DNA from: Candidatus Epulonipiscium sp.
GTDB lineage: Bacteria; Bacillota; Clostridia; Lachnospirales; Defluviitaleaceae
Direction of reading: 5' to 3'
DNA length: 64,000 nucleotides
NCBI GenBank assembly: GCA_012519205.1
Contig: JAAYQR010000023.1
Location: 62,001-126,000 of the forward strand
Shown here: piece by piece, positions 54,460 to 63,949 of the stretch
Position numbering within the stretch: the stretch's first letter is position 1
How the letters are laid out: every line of letters starts with the position of its first letter
The notes under the pieces: model-generated
What the model was told of the DNA's origin: nothing
Databases searched by the model: none
What the model saw: the letters and a program-made list of their open reading frames with translations, nothing else
Program-made: the position numbers and the translations under genes

Positions 54460-54599
54460 TTGAATTTCTCAAAGTAATATGACATATAACTAACAAACAA
54501 CGAAATCTATAAAAGACTATGAAAAATTAAATTTTTGTGATATAATTTATCAAGTCTTTTTAATGTACGATAGATAATCCTTTAGGAGTGTGATTTATT

Positions 54600-55844
54600 T
54601 TGGAGCCTGGTGAGATGTGGCAGGTTTTTGCTTTAGTAGTTCTTTTGCTTTTATCTGGTTTTTTCTCTGCTTCGGAGAGTGCCCTAATGTCTTTAAGTAA
54701 AATAAGATTAAGACATATGATAGATGAAAATGTCAAAGGAGCAGATATTATAGCTAAACTGATAGATAATCCCAGCAAATTATTAGGGGCAATTTTAGTG
54801 GGCAATAATATTGTCAATATCGGAGCTTCTGCCTTAGCTACTTCTATTGCCATAGATATTTGGGGGAATGCCGGAGTAGGTATTGCAACGGGTACTATGA
54901 CACTTCTAGTGTTAATCTTTGGTGAAATAACGCCGAAATCCTTGGCTGTTCAAAATACTGAAAAAATAGCATTAAAAGTATCAAAATCTATATATTTTAT
55001 CACTATTATCTTAAATCCTGTAGTTACAATCATTATGTACGTTACCAATTTTTTTGTTAAATTATCTGGTGGCAAACTAGATAAAAAGGACACATTTATA
55101 ACCGAGGAAGAATTAAAAACCATAGTAGATGTAAGCCACGAAGAAGGGGTCTTAGAGGGCGAAGAAAAAAAAATGATTTACAATGTTTTTGAATTTGGAG
55201 ATTCTAAAGCCAAAGATGTTATGACTCCAAGAACTGATATGGTTGCCATTGATATAAATTCTACCTATGATGAAATCATATCCCTTTTCAAGGGTGAACA
55301 ATTTTCAAGAATGCCTGTATATGAGGATAACACCGATAATATAATTGGTATCTTATATATAAAAGATTTGTTTTTCTTTGAGGGAAATAAAGACAAATTC
55401 GATTTAAACCAATTGATTCGCCCACCTTATTTTACTTATGAATTTAAAAGTATTTCTAAACTTTTTGCAGAAATGCGTGCTAAACGTACCCCCATGGCAA
55501 TAGTCCTAGACGAATACGGTGGTACGGAAGGCATCGTAACCATGGAAGACTTAGTTGAAGAGATAGTTGGAGATATAGAAGACGAATACGATGATATAAA
55601 TAAAGAAATAGAAGTAATTAAGGAAGATGAATATATCGTTGATGGAAGTACAAAAATAGATCTGTTAAACGAAATGATAGGAACCCATATTGAATCAGAA
55701 AACTTTGATTCTGTAGGAGGCTTTGTAATAGGTATACTTGGGCGGATTCCCGAAGAAGGGGAGGCCGTGGAACATAGTAGTATCAAATTTGTTGTGGAAA
55801 GTACAGATAAGAATCGTATTGAAAAGTTAAGGATATTAACATAA
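54600..55844 (+). CDS. CNNM/CorC-type membrane protein (DUF21-CBS-CorC)
   Basis: The 414-residue protein has an N-terminal DUF21/CNNM membrane domain (about 1-190; LLLLSGFFSASESALMSLSKIRLRHM), a pair of CBS domains (about 200-325; MTPRTDMVAIDINSTYDEI and VLDEYGGTEGIVTMEDLVEEIVGDIEDEYD) and a C-terminal CorC/HlyC domain. Homologues are linked to Mg2+ or Co2+ efflux and homeostasis. A TTG start at 54600 gives MEPGEMWQ, similar to related N-termini, with AGGAG 11 bases before; an ATG at 54615 is an alternative. A TATAAT box lies near 54541. Confidence 0.9.
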   Translation: MEPGEMWQVFALVVLLLLSGFFSASESALMSLSKIRLRHMIDENVKGADIIAKLIDNPSKLLGAILVGNNIVNIGASALATSIAIDIWGNAGVGIATGTMTLLVLIFGEITPKSLAVQNTEKIALKVSKSIYFITIILNPVVTIIMYVTNFFVKLSGGKLDKKDTFITEEELKTIVDVSHEEGVLEGEEKKMIYNVFEFGDSKAKDVMTPRTDMVAIDINSTYDEIISLFKGEQFSRMPVYEDNTDNIIGILYIKDLFFFEGNKDKFDLNQLIRPPYFTYEFKSISKLFAEMRAKRTPMAIVLDEYGGTEGIVTMEDLVEEIVGDIEDEYDDINKEIEVIKEDEYIVDGSTKIDLLNEMIGTHIESENFDSVGGFVIGILGRIPEEGEAVEHSSIKFVVESTDKNRIEKLRILT

Positions 55845-55872
55845 AAAAGGCAGCTTTAGCTGCCCTTTTTTT
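55843..55872. terminator. Shared terminator between CNNM and MATE genes
   Basis: AAAAAAGGCAGC and GCTGCCCTTTTTT form a hairpin with a TTTA loop. A- and T-runs on either side make it usable from both strands. Confidence 0.85.
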
Positions 55873-55873
55873 A

Positions 55874-57205
55874 TCAATGTTTTACCCATTTCTTGATCCA
55901 TTTCTTATTTTTCCACCTAAAGAACATACTTATTCCCCTGATCCATTCATCTATAATCATTCCAATCCATATTCCCGGAAGTCCAAGACCCAGCACTACA
56001 CTAAAAAAGTATCCCCCGCCTACCCCAAAAATCCACATTGAAATAATGGCCATCACTACCGGAAATATAACATCTCCAGCCCCTCTAAGTCCACTAATAA
56101 GCACAACATTAAATGCCCTTCCAGGTTCTAGGAATGCATCTATCATAAGGGTAAATGCACCTAACATAATTATTTCTGGATTACTTGAAAATATCCTTGT
56201 AAAGTTTTCTCCAAAGAAAAATATTATGACGGAACCTACTAAGGAAAATGCCATAGCCAGTTTAAAATTACTAAGACCTGCCTTATAGGCTTCATCCAGC
56301 TCTCCAGCCCCCACTAAATGTCCAATCATAATTTGGTTTGCCTGACCAATGGCATTAACAAATATCATAGCAAACCATCCTACCTGCCATATATACGTTC
56401 TTGTGATATAAGCCGTATCCCCAAGATTGATAAGTATAATACTCATCAAAGCAGTTTGGGATAAGCTATATGACATATTTTCCATAGCTGCAGGAAAGCC
56501 AATATAGAGTAATTTCTTTAAAATATATATAGGCTTTTCTTTTAAACGACAAAAAAAGCCAATGGGTAAAACGGTTTTCACCAAAAATATAAAAGCGAGA
56601 ATTGTAGCAATAAACCTACTAAAGGTTGTTGCAATAGCTACCCCCTTCACCCCTAATACAGGGGCACCAAAAAGCCCAAAAATAAAGATAGCATCTCCAA
56701 TTATATTTATAATATTCATTGTTACTGTTATAAACATAATCTGTTTTGTATATCCATGGCTTCTAATAATTGCAGATAAGGTATTCAATATAGCTTGAAA
56801 GAATAAAGCCCCCCCAACGATAGAAGTATAATCTAGGGCATATTTCATTAAATCAGAAGTAATTCCCATGGATGCCAAGATATTTTTACCAAATACAAGC
56901 AATACAATACTGATTATAATCCCCATAATCAAATTCATAACTATTGCTACAGCACTAACCTTTTCTATCTCTTCCTTATTCTTTGCCCCAACATTTTGTG
57001 CTACTAAAACCGCAGTCCCGGCAGAAGTTATAGCAAAAATTAAATTCAAATTACCGATGATTTGATTTGCTGCTCCTACAGCCCCCGCTGCCCTATCATC
57101 GTATTGACTTAACATAAAAATATCTACTATACCAAGAAGCATAAATAATAAAAGCTCCACCAAAATTGGAGCTGCCAATCTTATTAGCTTTTTATGCCTT
57201 TCCAT
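55874..57205 (-). CDS. MATE-family multidrug/sodium antiporter
   Basis: The 443-residue protein has about twelve transmembrane helices in two related halves and the MATE features LAAPILVELLLFMLLGIVDIFML, GAANQIIGNLN, FPAAMENMSYSLSQTALMS and NAIGQANQIMIGHLVGAGELDEA. It should export organic cations using a Na+ or H+ gradient. It is monocistronic and convergent with the CNNM gene. The substrate is unknown. Confidence 0.92.
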   Translation of the reverse strand: MERHKKLIRLAAPILVELLLFMLLGIVDIFMLSQYDDRAAGAVGAANQIIGNLNLIFAITSAGTAVLVAQNVGAKNKEEIEKVSAVAIVMNLIMGIIISIVLLVFGKNILASMGITSDLMKYALDYTSIVGGALFFQAILNTLSAIIRSHGYTKQIMFITVTMNIINIIGDAIFIFGLFGAPVLGVKGVAIATTFSRFIATILAFIFLVKTVLPIGFFCRLKEKPIYILKKLLYIGFPAAMENMSYSLSQTALMSIILINLGDTAYITRTYIWQVGWFAMIFVNAIGQANQIMIGHLVGAGELDEAYKAGLSNFKLAMAFSLVGSVIIFFFGENFTRIFSSNPEIIMLGAFTLMIDAFLEPGRAFNVVLISGLRGAGDVIFPVVMAIISMWIFGVGGGYFFSVVLGLGLPGIWIGMIIDEWIRGISMFFRWKNKKWIKKWVKH

Positions 57206-57434
57206 TTTATCCCCCTCTTTACCCTTATAAAATTAATCAAATGCTATAATAACATAAAAAAAATTACTGTCAATATACTGAATCAATGGCAGAATTGCAT
57301 CAATATTATTCTAAAGGATAGTATCTCAATAAATGATGCAATATGTCAATCGGAAAATTAATGTATTTTGCATAGACCTATATATCTTTGGATAGAATTA
57401 AAAGAAGTATTACATTATATTAAGGAGTGAAAAA

Positions 57435-57626
57435 ATGATTGCAAAAATTGATAGAGACGGCTGTATTGCCTGTGGGACCTGTCCTGCTGTATGTCCCGAG
57501 GTATTTCGTATGGCTGATGATGGTTTAGCTGAAGTTTATGTAGATGAGGTCCCTAAAGAAGCTGAGGAATCTGCCATAGAGGCCCAAGAGGAATGCCCTG
57601 TTTCAGTAATCACTGTTGAAGAATAA
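57435..57626 (+). CDS. Single-cluster [4Fe-4S] ferredoxin
   Basis: A 63-residue acidic protein. The cluster ligands are Cys10, Cys13 and Cys16 in CIACGTCPAVCPEVF, plus the distant Cys54 in ECPVSVI; Cys20 is an extra, possibly structural Cys. The length and CxxCxxC...CP plan match one-cluster clostridial and Thermotoga-type ferredoxins that carry electrons between anaerobic redox enzymes. AAGGAGTG precedes the ATG. It is monocistronic with its own terminator. Confidence 0.95.
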   Translation: MIAKIDRDGCIACGTCPAVCPEVFRMADDGLAEVYVDEVPKEAEESAIEAQEECPVSVITVEE

Positions 57627-57656
57627 AACTCTCCAGATTTTTTCTGGAGAGTTTTT
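57625..57656 (+). terminator. Terminator after the ferredoxin gene
   Basis: AAAACTCTCCAGA and TCTGGAGAGTTTT around a TTTTT loop, followed by more T residues. Confidence 0.9.
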
Positions 57657-57833
57657 ATTATTAATTCAAAATTACCATAAGCATCCTTTGACTAAATAAT
57701 GGTTCTATAAATTTAACCTTCAAAATAATATATATAAAGATACAGCCATTTATATTTTCTTGTATATTCGATATCCTTTATTTTGTCCTCATTTATTATT
57801 TATTTTAAAATAATAGTAATGGGTGGTGAAAAA

Positions 57834-58691
57834 TTGAAAAAGCTACTCCATAGTACTCTTTTTATAATATTGCTTTTATTTATTAGTATTCCTATCAATC
57901 CGAGCATCGCTAGAAATGAAACCTTTGAAGATATCCCGTTAATTATTATTAATTTCAATGAAATAGTAGATGTAAGCAAAGAAAATCCCGTTTCTTTAAG
58001 CACAGATAGTGGGATAAAATTAAAGCGAGCCTTACATCTTTGGCAAGTTGGTGAGGATGTTCTACAAATTAGAAAAGCCTTAAAGAAAATTGGATACACT
58101 ATAGGCACCACTTCTTATATATTTGATGAAAATATGAAGAATGTTATTTCTAAGTTTCAATTAGATCATGAGCTAAAAGCTGATGGAATAGTCGGCAAAG
58201 AAACCGTTAATGTTATTAATAAAATATTGTTGGAAAATAATATGACTCCTCCTTCTACTCACACGGTTGTAACTAATGCTCCCACCGTTGGATATTGGAT
58301 TATTATTAATAAATCCTCTAACACCCTCATATTATTAAAAGGTAAAAGCGTGGTGAAAAAATTCCCCGTAGCAACAGGAAAAGACCCTGATTTTACTCCA
58401 GAGGGTAAGTGGAAAGTTCAAAATAAGGTTGTTAATCCCGCGTGGAAAAATATTAGGGGTGGGGTTGCTGAAAATCCCTTAGGTTATCGCTGGATAGGGC
58501 TTAACATAGATGATGGATATCTGTACGGTATTCACGGCACTAATAACGAAGGAAGTATAGGATATTTTATTTCTAAAGGATGTATACGCATGCAGAACGA
58601 AGATGTTGAGAGTCTATTTCCTATTATAAAAAGCGGAACTCCCGTCTGGGTTGGAACAAATAAGAAACTTAAAAGCTGGGGTATAAACTAA
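57834..58691 (+). CDS. L,D-transpeptidase with peptidoglycan-binding domain
   Basis: The 285-residue protein has a signal peptide (about 1-27), a PG_binding_1 domain (about 70-130; FDENMKNVISKFQLDHELKADGIVGKETV after DVLQIRKALKKIGY) and a YkuD catalytic domain (about 150-280). The catalytic signature HGTNNEGSIGYFISKGCIRM gives the nucleophile as Cys250. It should make or edit 3-3 peptidoglycan crosslinks or anchor proteins, outside the membrane. The frame opens at 57783, but GGGTGGTG fits the TTG at 57834, which begins a proper signal peptide. Confidence 0.92.
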   Translation: MKKLLHSTLFIILLLFISIPINPSIARNETFEDIPLIIINFNEIVDVSKENPVSLSTDSGIKLKRALHLWQVGEDVLQIRKALKKIGYTIGTTSYIFDENMKNVISKFQLDHELKADGIVGKETVNVINKILLENNMTPPSTHTVVTNAPTVGYWIIINKSSNTLILLKGKSVVKKFPVATGKDPDFTPEGKWKVQNKVVNPAWKNIRGGVAENPLGYRWIGLNIDDGYLYGIHGTNNEGSIGYFISKGCIRMQNEDVESLFPIIKSGTPVWVGTNKKLKSWGIN

Positions 58692-58695
58692 AAGT

Positions 58696-58725
58696 AAAAA
58701 TAAGAGAGCAAGCTCTCTTATTTTT
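58696..58725. terminator. Bidirectional terminator between the transpeptidase and TraB/GumN genes
   Basis: AAAAATAAGAGAGC and GCTCTCTTATTTTT are perfect arms with a two-base gap, and overlap the last bases of the convergent TraB/GumN gene. Confidence 0.88.
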
Positions 58726-60118
58726 ATTTTACTAATTCAACTTCATAACCTTTTTCTTCTAATTGATCAATAACCATACCCTCTACAACAAAATGTCCAA
58801 ATCCTACTACTACAAAATAGGTCCCTTCCTCGTCCTTTTCTAAAAGTTCGATAATCTTTTCTGTCATATTTTCATCCCGTTTCCCAAAAAGGGCCTTAGT
58901 AAATTCATCCTCAGATGCATTAAGGGAAGCTGCATATGACCCCCTAAGATCCTCTATTTCTCCATTTACCCATTGTTTCTGCCATAATTCTACAACTGAT
59001 TCTGTATCAGCAATTTCCGTAGAAACTGGATTTAGAATTTCATTTAAAATGCCGTTTAAATGACTTTCTTGAAGTTCTTGCGGTATACTATTAAATAAAT
59101 CCGCTTGGAACCTAATGCCTTCTAATTCCATAATAGGTTTCCCTTGTAGCAACGCACTGCTTAAGAAATACATATCGATTCCTGCATTAGCAACTTCTGC
59201 TGCACCTTCTAAGGTTTCTGTGGCGCTGCTTGTGATTACAGCTAAGTCATTAGCAATAGACCAAGGCTTAAAGTTTTCATACACATCCATAGGTAAGCTA
59301 AACTTTTCAAATACCTGAAGGCATTTTTCATAGGTCGCTTCTGACACATTATCTTTTAGGGTCGTGCCATCCTGATACATTGCTTGTTGTATGAAATAGT
59401 CCATGCCCTCTTGCATACTAAGTAAATTTGCTTCTACAACAAGGGCATCCGCTTCTTCAAAAGCAGCCCTAATTTTCTTATTTAATGGGTACATATCTGT
59501 TCTACCTACATGAATAGAACCTAATAAATAAACAGTATTTTTTCCCTTGGCTGTTTTCCAAAAAAGTCCCTTGGAACCACCATCAAGGGCATCACATGTA
59601 TCCATTATTAATCTGCTAACCATAACTACTGCTTGTTCTACTGTAGCTGGACTATCAAGTTCAAGCCCTTTATCACTTCCATTAATTATTCCCTTCTTAA
59701 TCATAAAATCTATCGGGGAATCCGCTTTAATTGTTAACTCTTCTGATAATACATACCCATCAAAAAGATAATATATGGACTCTGCTACAGCTTTTCTCGA
59801 ACCATCAAATGCATTTTGATTAAATTCATAGGATTGTTTCTCTTGAAGTCCTAAAGCCTTTAATTTCTCATCTGTACCCTTTAGCAGCATCTGCATCTTG
59901 TCTTCGGTAATAGTTTCATTGAACCCATAGTTGTACCAATGTAAGGGGTATATTCCATACCTTTCTGCCTCATTTAAAGTTTGTATTGCCCAGAAACTTA
60001 TATCTGGTTGCGGAACCTCTTCAGCCAAGACAGGTAATACATTCGAAAAAATCATAATAAGGGTTAATAATCCTGCCATAATCCCCTTTTTAATTTTTTT
60101 CAACCACTTTCTTTCCAT
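58724..60118 (-). CDS. Secreted TraB/GumN-family protein with SLH-like N-terminal region
   Basis: The 464-residue protein has a signal peptide (about 1-33, ending PVLAEE), an N-terminal region (about 40-190) with two SLH-like stretches (SFWAIQTLNEAERYGIYP and the IKKGIINGSD-TVEQAVVMVSRLI pattern), and a TraB/GumN domain (about 200-464). The latter has KGKNTVYLLGSIHVGRTDMYP and the closing FVVVGFGHFVVEGMVIDQL, the two Gly-x-x-His-type motifs of this TIKI-like metalloprotease superfamily. AAAGGAGG fits the ATG at 60118; the frame opens 14 codons earlier. It probably acts at the cell surface; substrate unknown. Confidence 0.85.
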   Translation of the reverse strand: MERKWLKKIKKGIMAGLLTLIMIFSNVLPVLAEEVPQPDISFWAIQTLNEAERYGIYPLHWYNYGFNETITEDKMQMLLKGTDEKLKALGLQEKQSYEFNQNAFDGSRKAVAESIYYLFDGYVLSEELTIKADSPIDFMIKKGIINGSDKGLELDSPATVEQAVVMVSRLIMDTCDALDGGSKGLFWKTAKGKNTVYLLGSIHVGRTDMYPLNKKIRAAFEEADALVVEANLLSMQEGMDYFIQQAMYQDGTTLKDNVSEATYEKCLQVFEKFSLPMDVYENFKPWSIANDLAVITSSATETLEGAAEVANAGIDMYFLSSALLQGKPIMELEGIRFQADLFNSIPQELQESHLNGILNEILNPVSTEIADTESVVELWQKQWVNGEIEDLRGSYAASLNASEDEFTKALFGKRDENMTEKIIELLEKDEEGTYFVVVGFGHFVVEGMVIDQLEEKGYEVELVK

Positions 60119-60244
60119 TTGTTTTCCTCCTTTTAATGTATTCAATTTATTTGTAAACAAATCTAATAATAGATTTATTTTTCAGAAACTTTTATATCTA
60201 GGCAATACAATATCACAATTAAATTTTATATTCAAGTAATGCTT

Positions 60245-60275
60245 AAAAAAAATGGTGCCTAGGCACCATTTTTTT
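60245..60275 (-). terminator. Terminator of the Lpl/Ytc-type ABC operon
   Basis: AAAATGGTGCCT and AGGCACCATTTT form a perfect inverted repeat flanked by long A and T runs. It lies 3 bp after the end of the binding-protein gene. Confidence 0.85.
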
Positions 60276-60278
60276 AGA

Positions 60279-62003
60279 TTACTTCCAAAACTCAATTTGC
60301 TTATTAACTAAATTAGTAAAGTCCTTGTTCATTTCTTCTACTCCACTGCTCTTAAGTTCATCCATTGCCTTCTGCCATACATCGTCAAATTCTCCAGGCT
60401 TAGCAATAATGGATTGGACGATTGACTGGCGCATAATAGAGTCACATCTTTCTAAGATTACAGGAATTTCTGATTCTGCCGGAATATTAACTAGGAACGC
60501 TGCACCCCAATCGGATTTAGGAATTTCATCCCTAGATGGGTATAAATCTTTCCACATTTCTACTCCATAAGCTTTTAAAACTTCTTTTTCTGGTTCTGTA
60601 TATCTTTGTTTAATTAAATCAACGGAATCAACAACATAAGGATTTCCAGTGGAATCTAGTTTTCCTCTTCCCCAACGTGGGAATGGGTGGGTATAAACTT
60701 CTATACCAGTTTCTTTCTTATAATTCGTTCCATCTGTTGTTCTCTTTTTATATTCCTCATCAGAGACAACTCTCTTACCATCTTCTACCGTATAATGGAT
60801 ACCCTCAATACCCCAGTTATTAAGGATTTGAGCCTCATCAGTACACATCCAATCTAAAAATTGCATTGCACGAACTTGATTTGGGGAATCCTTTGTAATA
60901 CAAATTCCATTACCTCCAGAGTAACCAACATCTCTAAAATCTTGGTGCTTACTATCTTTCGTTAATTGAAGCGGATACATTCCATAAGTTCTTTCTGCTT
61001 TTCCGTCAGCTCTAAGGGCATCTTCAGCACTTCCAAATTCCCAGTTTGCATCGGCTATAGCAAGTACTCTACCTGTAGAAATTTTTGCTATATACTGGTC
61101 CCAAGTTTGTACAAAGCTGTCTGGATCAATTAGACCTTCATTATACATATGGTTTAACCATCTATAATATTCTTTTTCTTCTTCTCTTGTGAAGCGATAT
61201 TTTGCTTCATAGGTTTTAGGATTGATAAACCAGTTACCATCATCCGGTGCTCCCGTTGCAAAACCTGCAGGATTTCCTACGCTGATAAGCCATCTCCAGT
61301 CATCAGCTAATAATGACAATCCTATAGTGGGCTGACCATCTATGGTTGGATATTTTTTCATATATTCTCTTATAGCATTCTCATAATCTTCTAGGGTCTC
61401 TAATTTAGGAAATCCTAAGTCTTTTACAACCGCATGTTGTAGTTGGAATCCATTAACAGGCGCCCATGTCTCTTCATCAACAGGGGATGCACCAAGGGCA
61501 TAAATTGATGGATCCTCTTGACTAAAACGAAGTCTATTTAAATATTCCCCGTATAAATTTTCAACATTTGGTCCGTGTTGTTCTATTAGAGATGTTAAAT
61601 CTACTATAGCATCTGCTTGAACCAACTGAGTCAATTCTTGAGTTTTTGCAAAAATCATATCTGGGTATTCCTTACTGGCAATCATAATACCCATCTTCTG
61701 AGCAACATCACCCACAGGATATTCGAATTCAATCGTAACACCTGTTGCTTCTGTAATTTTTTTAGCTACTGGACTTTGGAAGCCTGTTTCCACAGGGTTA
61801 ACATCCACTGAAAACATTGTAAGGGTTATAGGTGATGTATCTATATCTGTCCCTTTTTTGTCGTCTTCTTTCTTTTCAACATTCGATTTTGTATTGTCGT
61901 CTTTAGAAGTCTGCTTGTTCTTTCCTGCACCACAGCCTGTAATTACAGAGACGCATAACACAAGGCATAAAACTAGACTTAATAAGCTTTTTGTTTTTGA
62001 CAT
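60279..62003 (-). CDS. Substrate-binding lipoprotein (LplA/YtcQ type)
   Basis: The 574-residue protein has a lipoprotein signal with lipobox VITGC (Cys24), a charged linker and a long family 1 solute-binding domain of the LplA/YtcQ subgroup (ATGVTIEFEYPVGDVAQKMGIMIASKEYPDMIF, RAMQFLDWMCTDEAQILNNWGIEGIHY). Members bind complex oligosaccharides. GAGGGGGACAAGAA fits the ATG at 62003; the frame opens seven codons earlier. It is the last gene of the operon, after the two permeases. Confidence 0.92.
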   Translation of the reverse strand: MSKTKSLLSLVLCLVLCVSVITGCGAGKNKQTSKDDNTKSNVEKKEDDKKGTDIDTSPITLTMFSVDVNPVETGFQSPVAKKITEATGVTIEFEYPVGDVAQKMGIMIASKEYPDMIFAKTQELTQLVQADAIVDLTSLIEQHGPNVENLYGEYLNRLRFSQEDPSIYALGASPVDEETWAPVNGFQLQHAVVKDLGFPKLETLEDYENAIREYMKKYPTIDGQPTIGLSLLADDWRWLISVGNPAGFATGAPDDGNWFINPKTYEAKYRFTREEEKEYYRWLNHMYNEGLIDPDSFVQTWDQYIAKISTGRVLAIADANWEFGSAEDALRADGKAERTYGMYPLQLTKDSKHQDFRDVGYSGGNGICITKDSPNQVRAMQFLDWMCTDEAQILNNWGIEGIHYTVEDGKRVVSDEEYKKRTTDGTNYKKETGIEVYTHPFPRWGRGKLDSTGNPYVVDSVDLIKQRYTEPEKEVLKAYGVEMWKDLYPSRDEIPKSDWGAAFLVNIPAESEIPVILERCDSIMRQSIVQSIIAKPGEFDDVWQKAMDELKSSGVEEMNKDFTNLVNKQIEFWK

Positions 62004-62068
62004 TTCTTGTCCCCCTCGTTTCATATTTTTACTATATAAAAATTTTTTGCAAACTTTTGCAAAAATTT

Positions 62069-62962
62069 TTAACTTTTGACTGCTCCTATGGTCATCCCTG
62101 AAACAAAATATTTCTGAATAAAAGGATAAATCATAATAATAGGAGCTGTGGCAACAACTGTGATTGCCATTCTAACCGATTCTGGTGATATTCTATTTCT
62201 TTCTGCTACCATCCCCGCCATGGCAGCCCTTTGCGCCATGTTTTGAGAAGCTGATAGATTGCTTAATATTTTCATCATTTCAAACTGAAGGGTGGTAAGG
62301 TTAGCTTTATTGCTTGCATATAAATAAGTGTCAAACCAAGAATTCCACTGACCTACAGCTATAAAAAGTGCTACTACGGCTATTGCTGGTTTGCATAAAG
62401 GCATTACTATCTTAAAAAATATCTGTAAATCATTTGCCCCATCTATTTTAGCCGATTCTTGAATCTCATAAGGTAAGGATTCCATAAATGAACGAAGCAC
62501 TATTACATTAAATGCCCATACTAGTCCAGGTAGAATATACACCCAGAACTTCCCTACTAAATTCAATTGTCGGATAAGCATATATTCTGGAATCATCCCT
62601 CCTGATACATACATAGTAATAACCAATAATGCACCAATAGGTCTTCTAAGAAAATAGTCCTTTCTACTTAAGGTATAAGCTATCATACAAGAACATATAA
62701 GCCCCGATAAAGTTCCTATAACCGTCCTTGATATTGATATAAAAAGTGCCTGACCTATATTGGCATATTTAAAGATTTCCGTATAATTCTCGAAGGTAAA
62801 TTTCCTAGGCCAAAGGTATATGCCCCCCTTTATGCTATCTAGGGACTCGTTAAAAGAAATTGCTAAAATATTTATAAAAGGATAAATTGTAATAGCTATT
62901 ACAAAAATCATAATTATATAAAGAATAGAATCGAATAATTTTTCCAAAAAGCTCCTTTTCAT
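62069..62962 (-). CDS. ABC transporter permease (LplC/YtcP type)
   Basis: A 297-residue protein with six predicted helices, the LplC-type start YIIMIFVIAITIYPFINILAISFN, the EAA loop IQESAKIDGANDLQIFFKIVMPLCKPA and the closing YPFIQKYFVSGMTIGAVKS, which is very typical of this subgroup. It lies 18 bp after its partner and 65 bp before the binding-protein gene. No ATPase is encoded. Confidence 0.94.
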   Translation of the reverse strand: MKRSFLEKLFDSILYIIMIFVIAITIYPFINILAISFNESLDSIKGGIYLWPRKFTFENYTEIFKYANIGQALFISISRTVIGTLSGLICSCMIAYTLSRKDYFLRRPIGALLVITMYVSGGMIPEYMLIRQLNLVGKFWVYILPGLVWAFNVIVLRSFMESLPYEIQESAKIDGANDLQIFFKIVMPLCKPAIAVVALFIAVGQWNSWFDTYLYASNKANLTTLQFEMMKILSNLSASQNMAQRAAMAGMVAERNRISPESVRMAITVVATAPIIMIYPFIQKYFVSGMTIGAVKS

Positions 62963-62980
62963 TGCTACCCCCCCTGTTAT

Positions 62981-63949
62981 TTATATTACCTGGTTTTCGC
63001 CAAATCTCTTTGCAATAGCATTGGCTGAGAGTAAAAGAGTAATGCTCACTAGGGATTTAAATATACCTATGGCGGTACCATAAGATATTCTACCTAGATT
63101 AATCCCGTAAGTTAGGGCATATAGATCCAAAACTTCCGAGTATTTTTCCACTGCTGGATTCCCTAACAAAAACTGTTGTTCAAATCCAATGTTAATCATA
63201 CCTCCTATGGTTAAAATCAGAAGTACTATAACTGTAGGTCTAATGCCCGGCAGGGTAATATGCCATATCTGCTTAAACCTTCCTGCTCCGTCTACCTTAG
63301 CTGCTTCATATAATTCCTGATCTATCCCTGTTATTGCAGCTAGATATATAATGGAGTCCCAACCTGTATCCTTCCATATACCAGAAGCCAATACAATCCA
63401 CCAAAATAATTTAGGCTTCATCATAAATTGGATAGGTTCTTTAGTAATATTAAAAAACATTAATATATTATTTATTAATCCATCATCTACAGATAACATC
63501 TTTATAATGATTCCTGCTGCAATCACCCATGAAACAAAGTGAGGTAAATATGAAATGGTCTGAACCGCCTTTTTAAACTTTTTTACCCTTAGCTCATTTA
63601 ATAAAATTGCAAATATAATGGGAATGATAAATCCAAAAGCAATTTTTAAAAAGCTCATTGCTAAGGTATTTCTAAGGACTAAATAAAATCTATTATCATT
63701 AAACAATGCTGTAAAATGTTTAATCCCCACCCACTTCTGACTCCAAAAAGGTTTATCTACACTGGCATATGTGTAATCCTGGAATGCCATAGTCCACCCC
63801 CATAATGGGATATACTTGAAAATGACAATCCAAACTGCAAAGGGAAGAGATAAAAGCATAAGATATCTTTGATCTTTAATCTTCCTCCAGCTCATTTTTT
63901 TCTTTTTTTCTAATAAGCCCTGTTTTTTTATTTCAACAACTCTCTCCAT
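62981..63949 (-). CDS. ABC transporter permease (LplB/YteP type)
   Basis: A 322-residue protein with six predicted helices. Typical LplB features are RYLMLLSLPFAVWIVIFKYIPLWGWTMAFQDY, the EAA loop LYEAAKVDGAGRFKQIWHITLPGIRP and the end LLLSANAIAKRFGENQVI. GGGGTGGGAAA fits the ATG. It is the most upstream gene of the operon visible; another gene could precede it beyond the right edge, since only 51 bases remain. Confidence 0.94.
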   Translation of the reverse strand: MERVVEIKKQGLLEKKKKMSWRKIKDQRYLMLLSLPFAVWIVIFKYIPLWGWTMAFQDYTYASVDKPFWSQKWVGIKHFTALFNDNRFYLVLRNTLAMSFLKIAFGFIIPIIFAILLNELRVKKFKKAVQTISYLPHFVSWVIAAGIIIKMLSVDDGLINNILMFFNITKEPIQFMMKPKLFWWIVLASGIWKDTGWDSIIYLAAITGIDQELYEAAKVDGAGRFKQIWHITLPGIRPTVIVLLILTIGGMINIGFEQQFLLGNPAVEKYSEVLDLYALTYGINLGRISYGTAIGIFKSLVSITLLLSANAIAKRFGENQVI

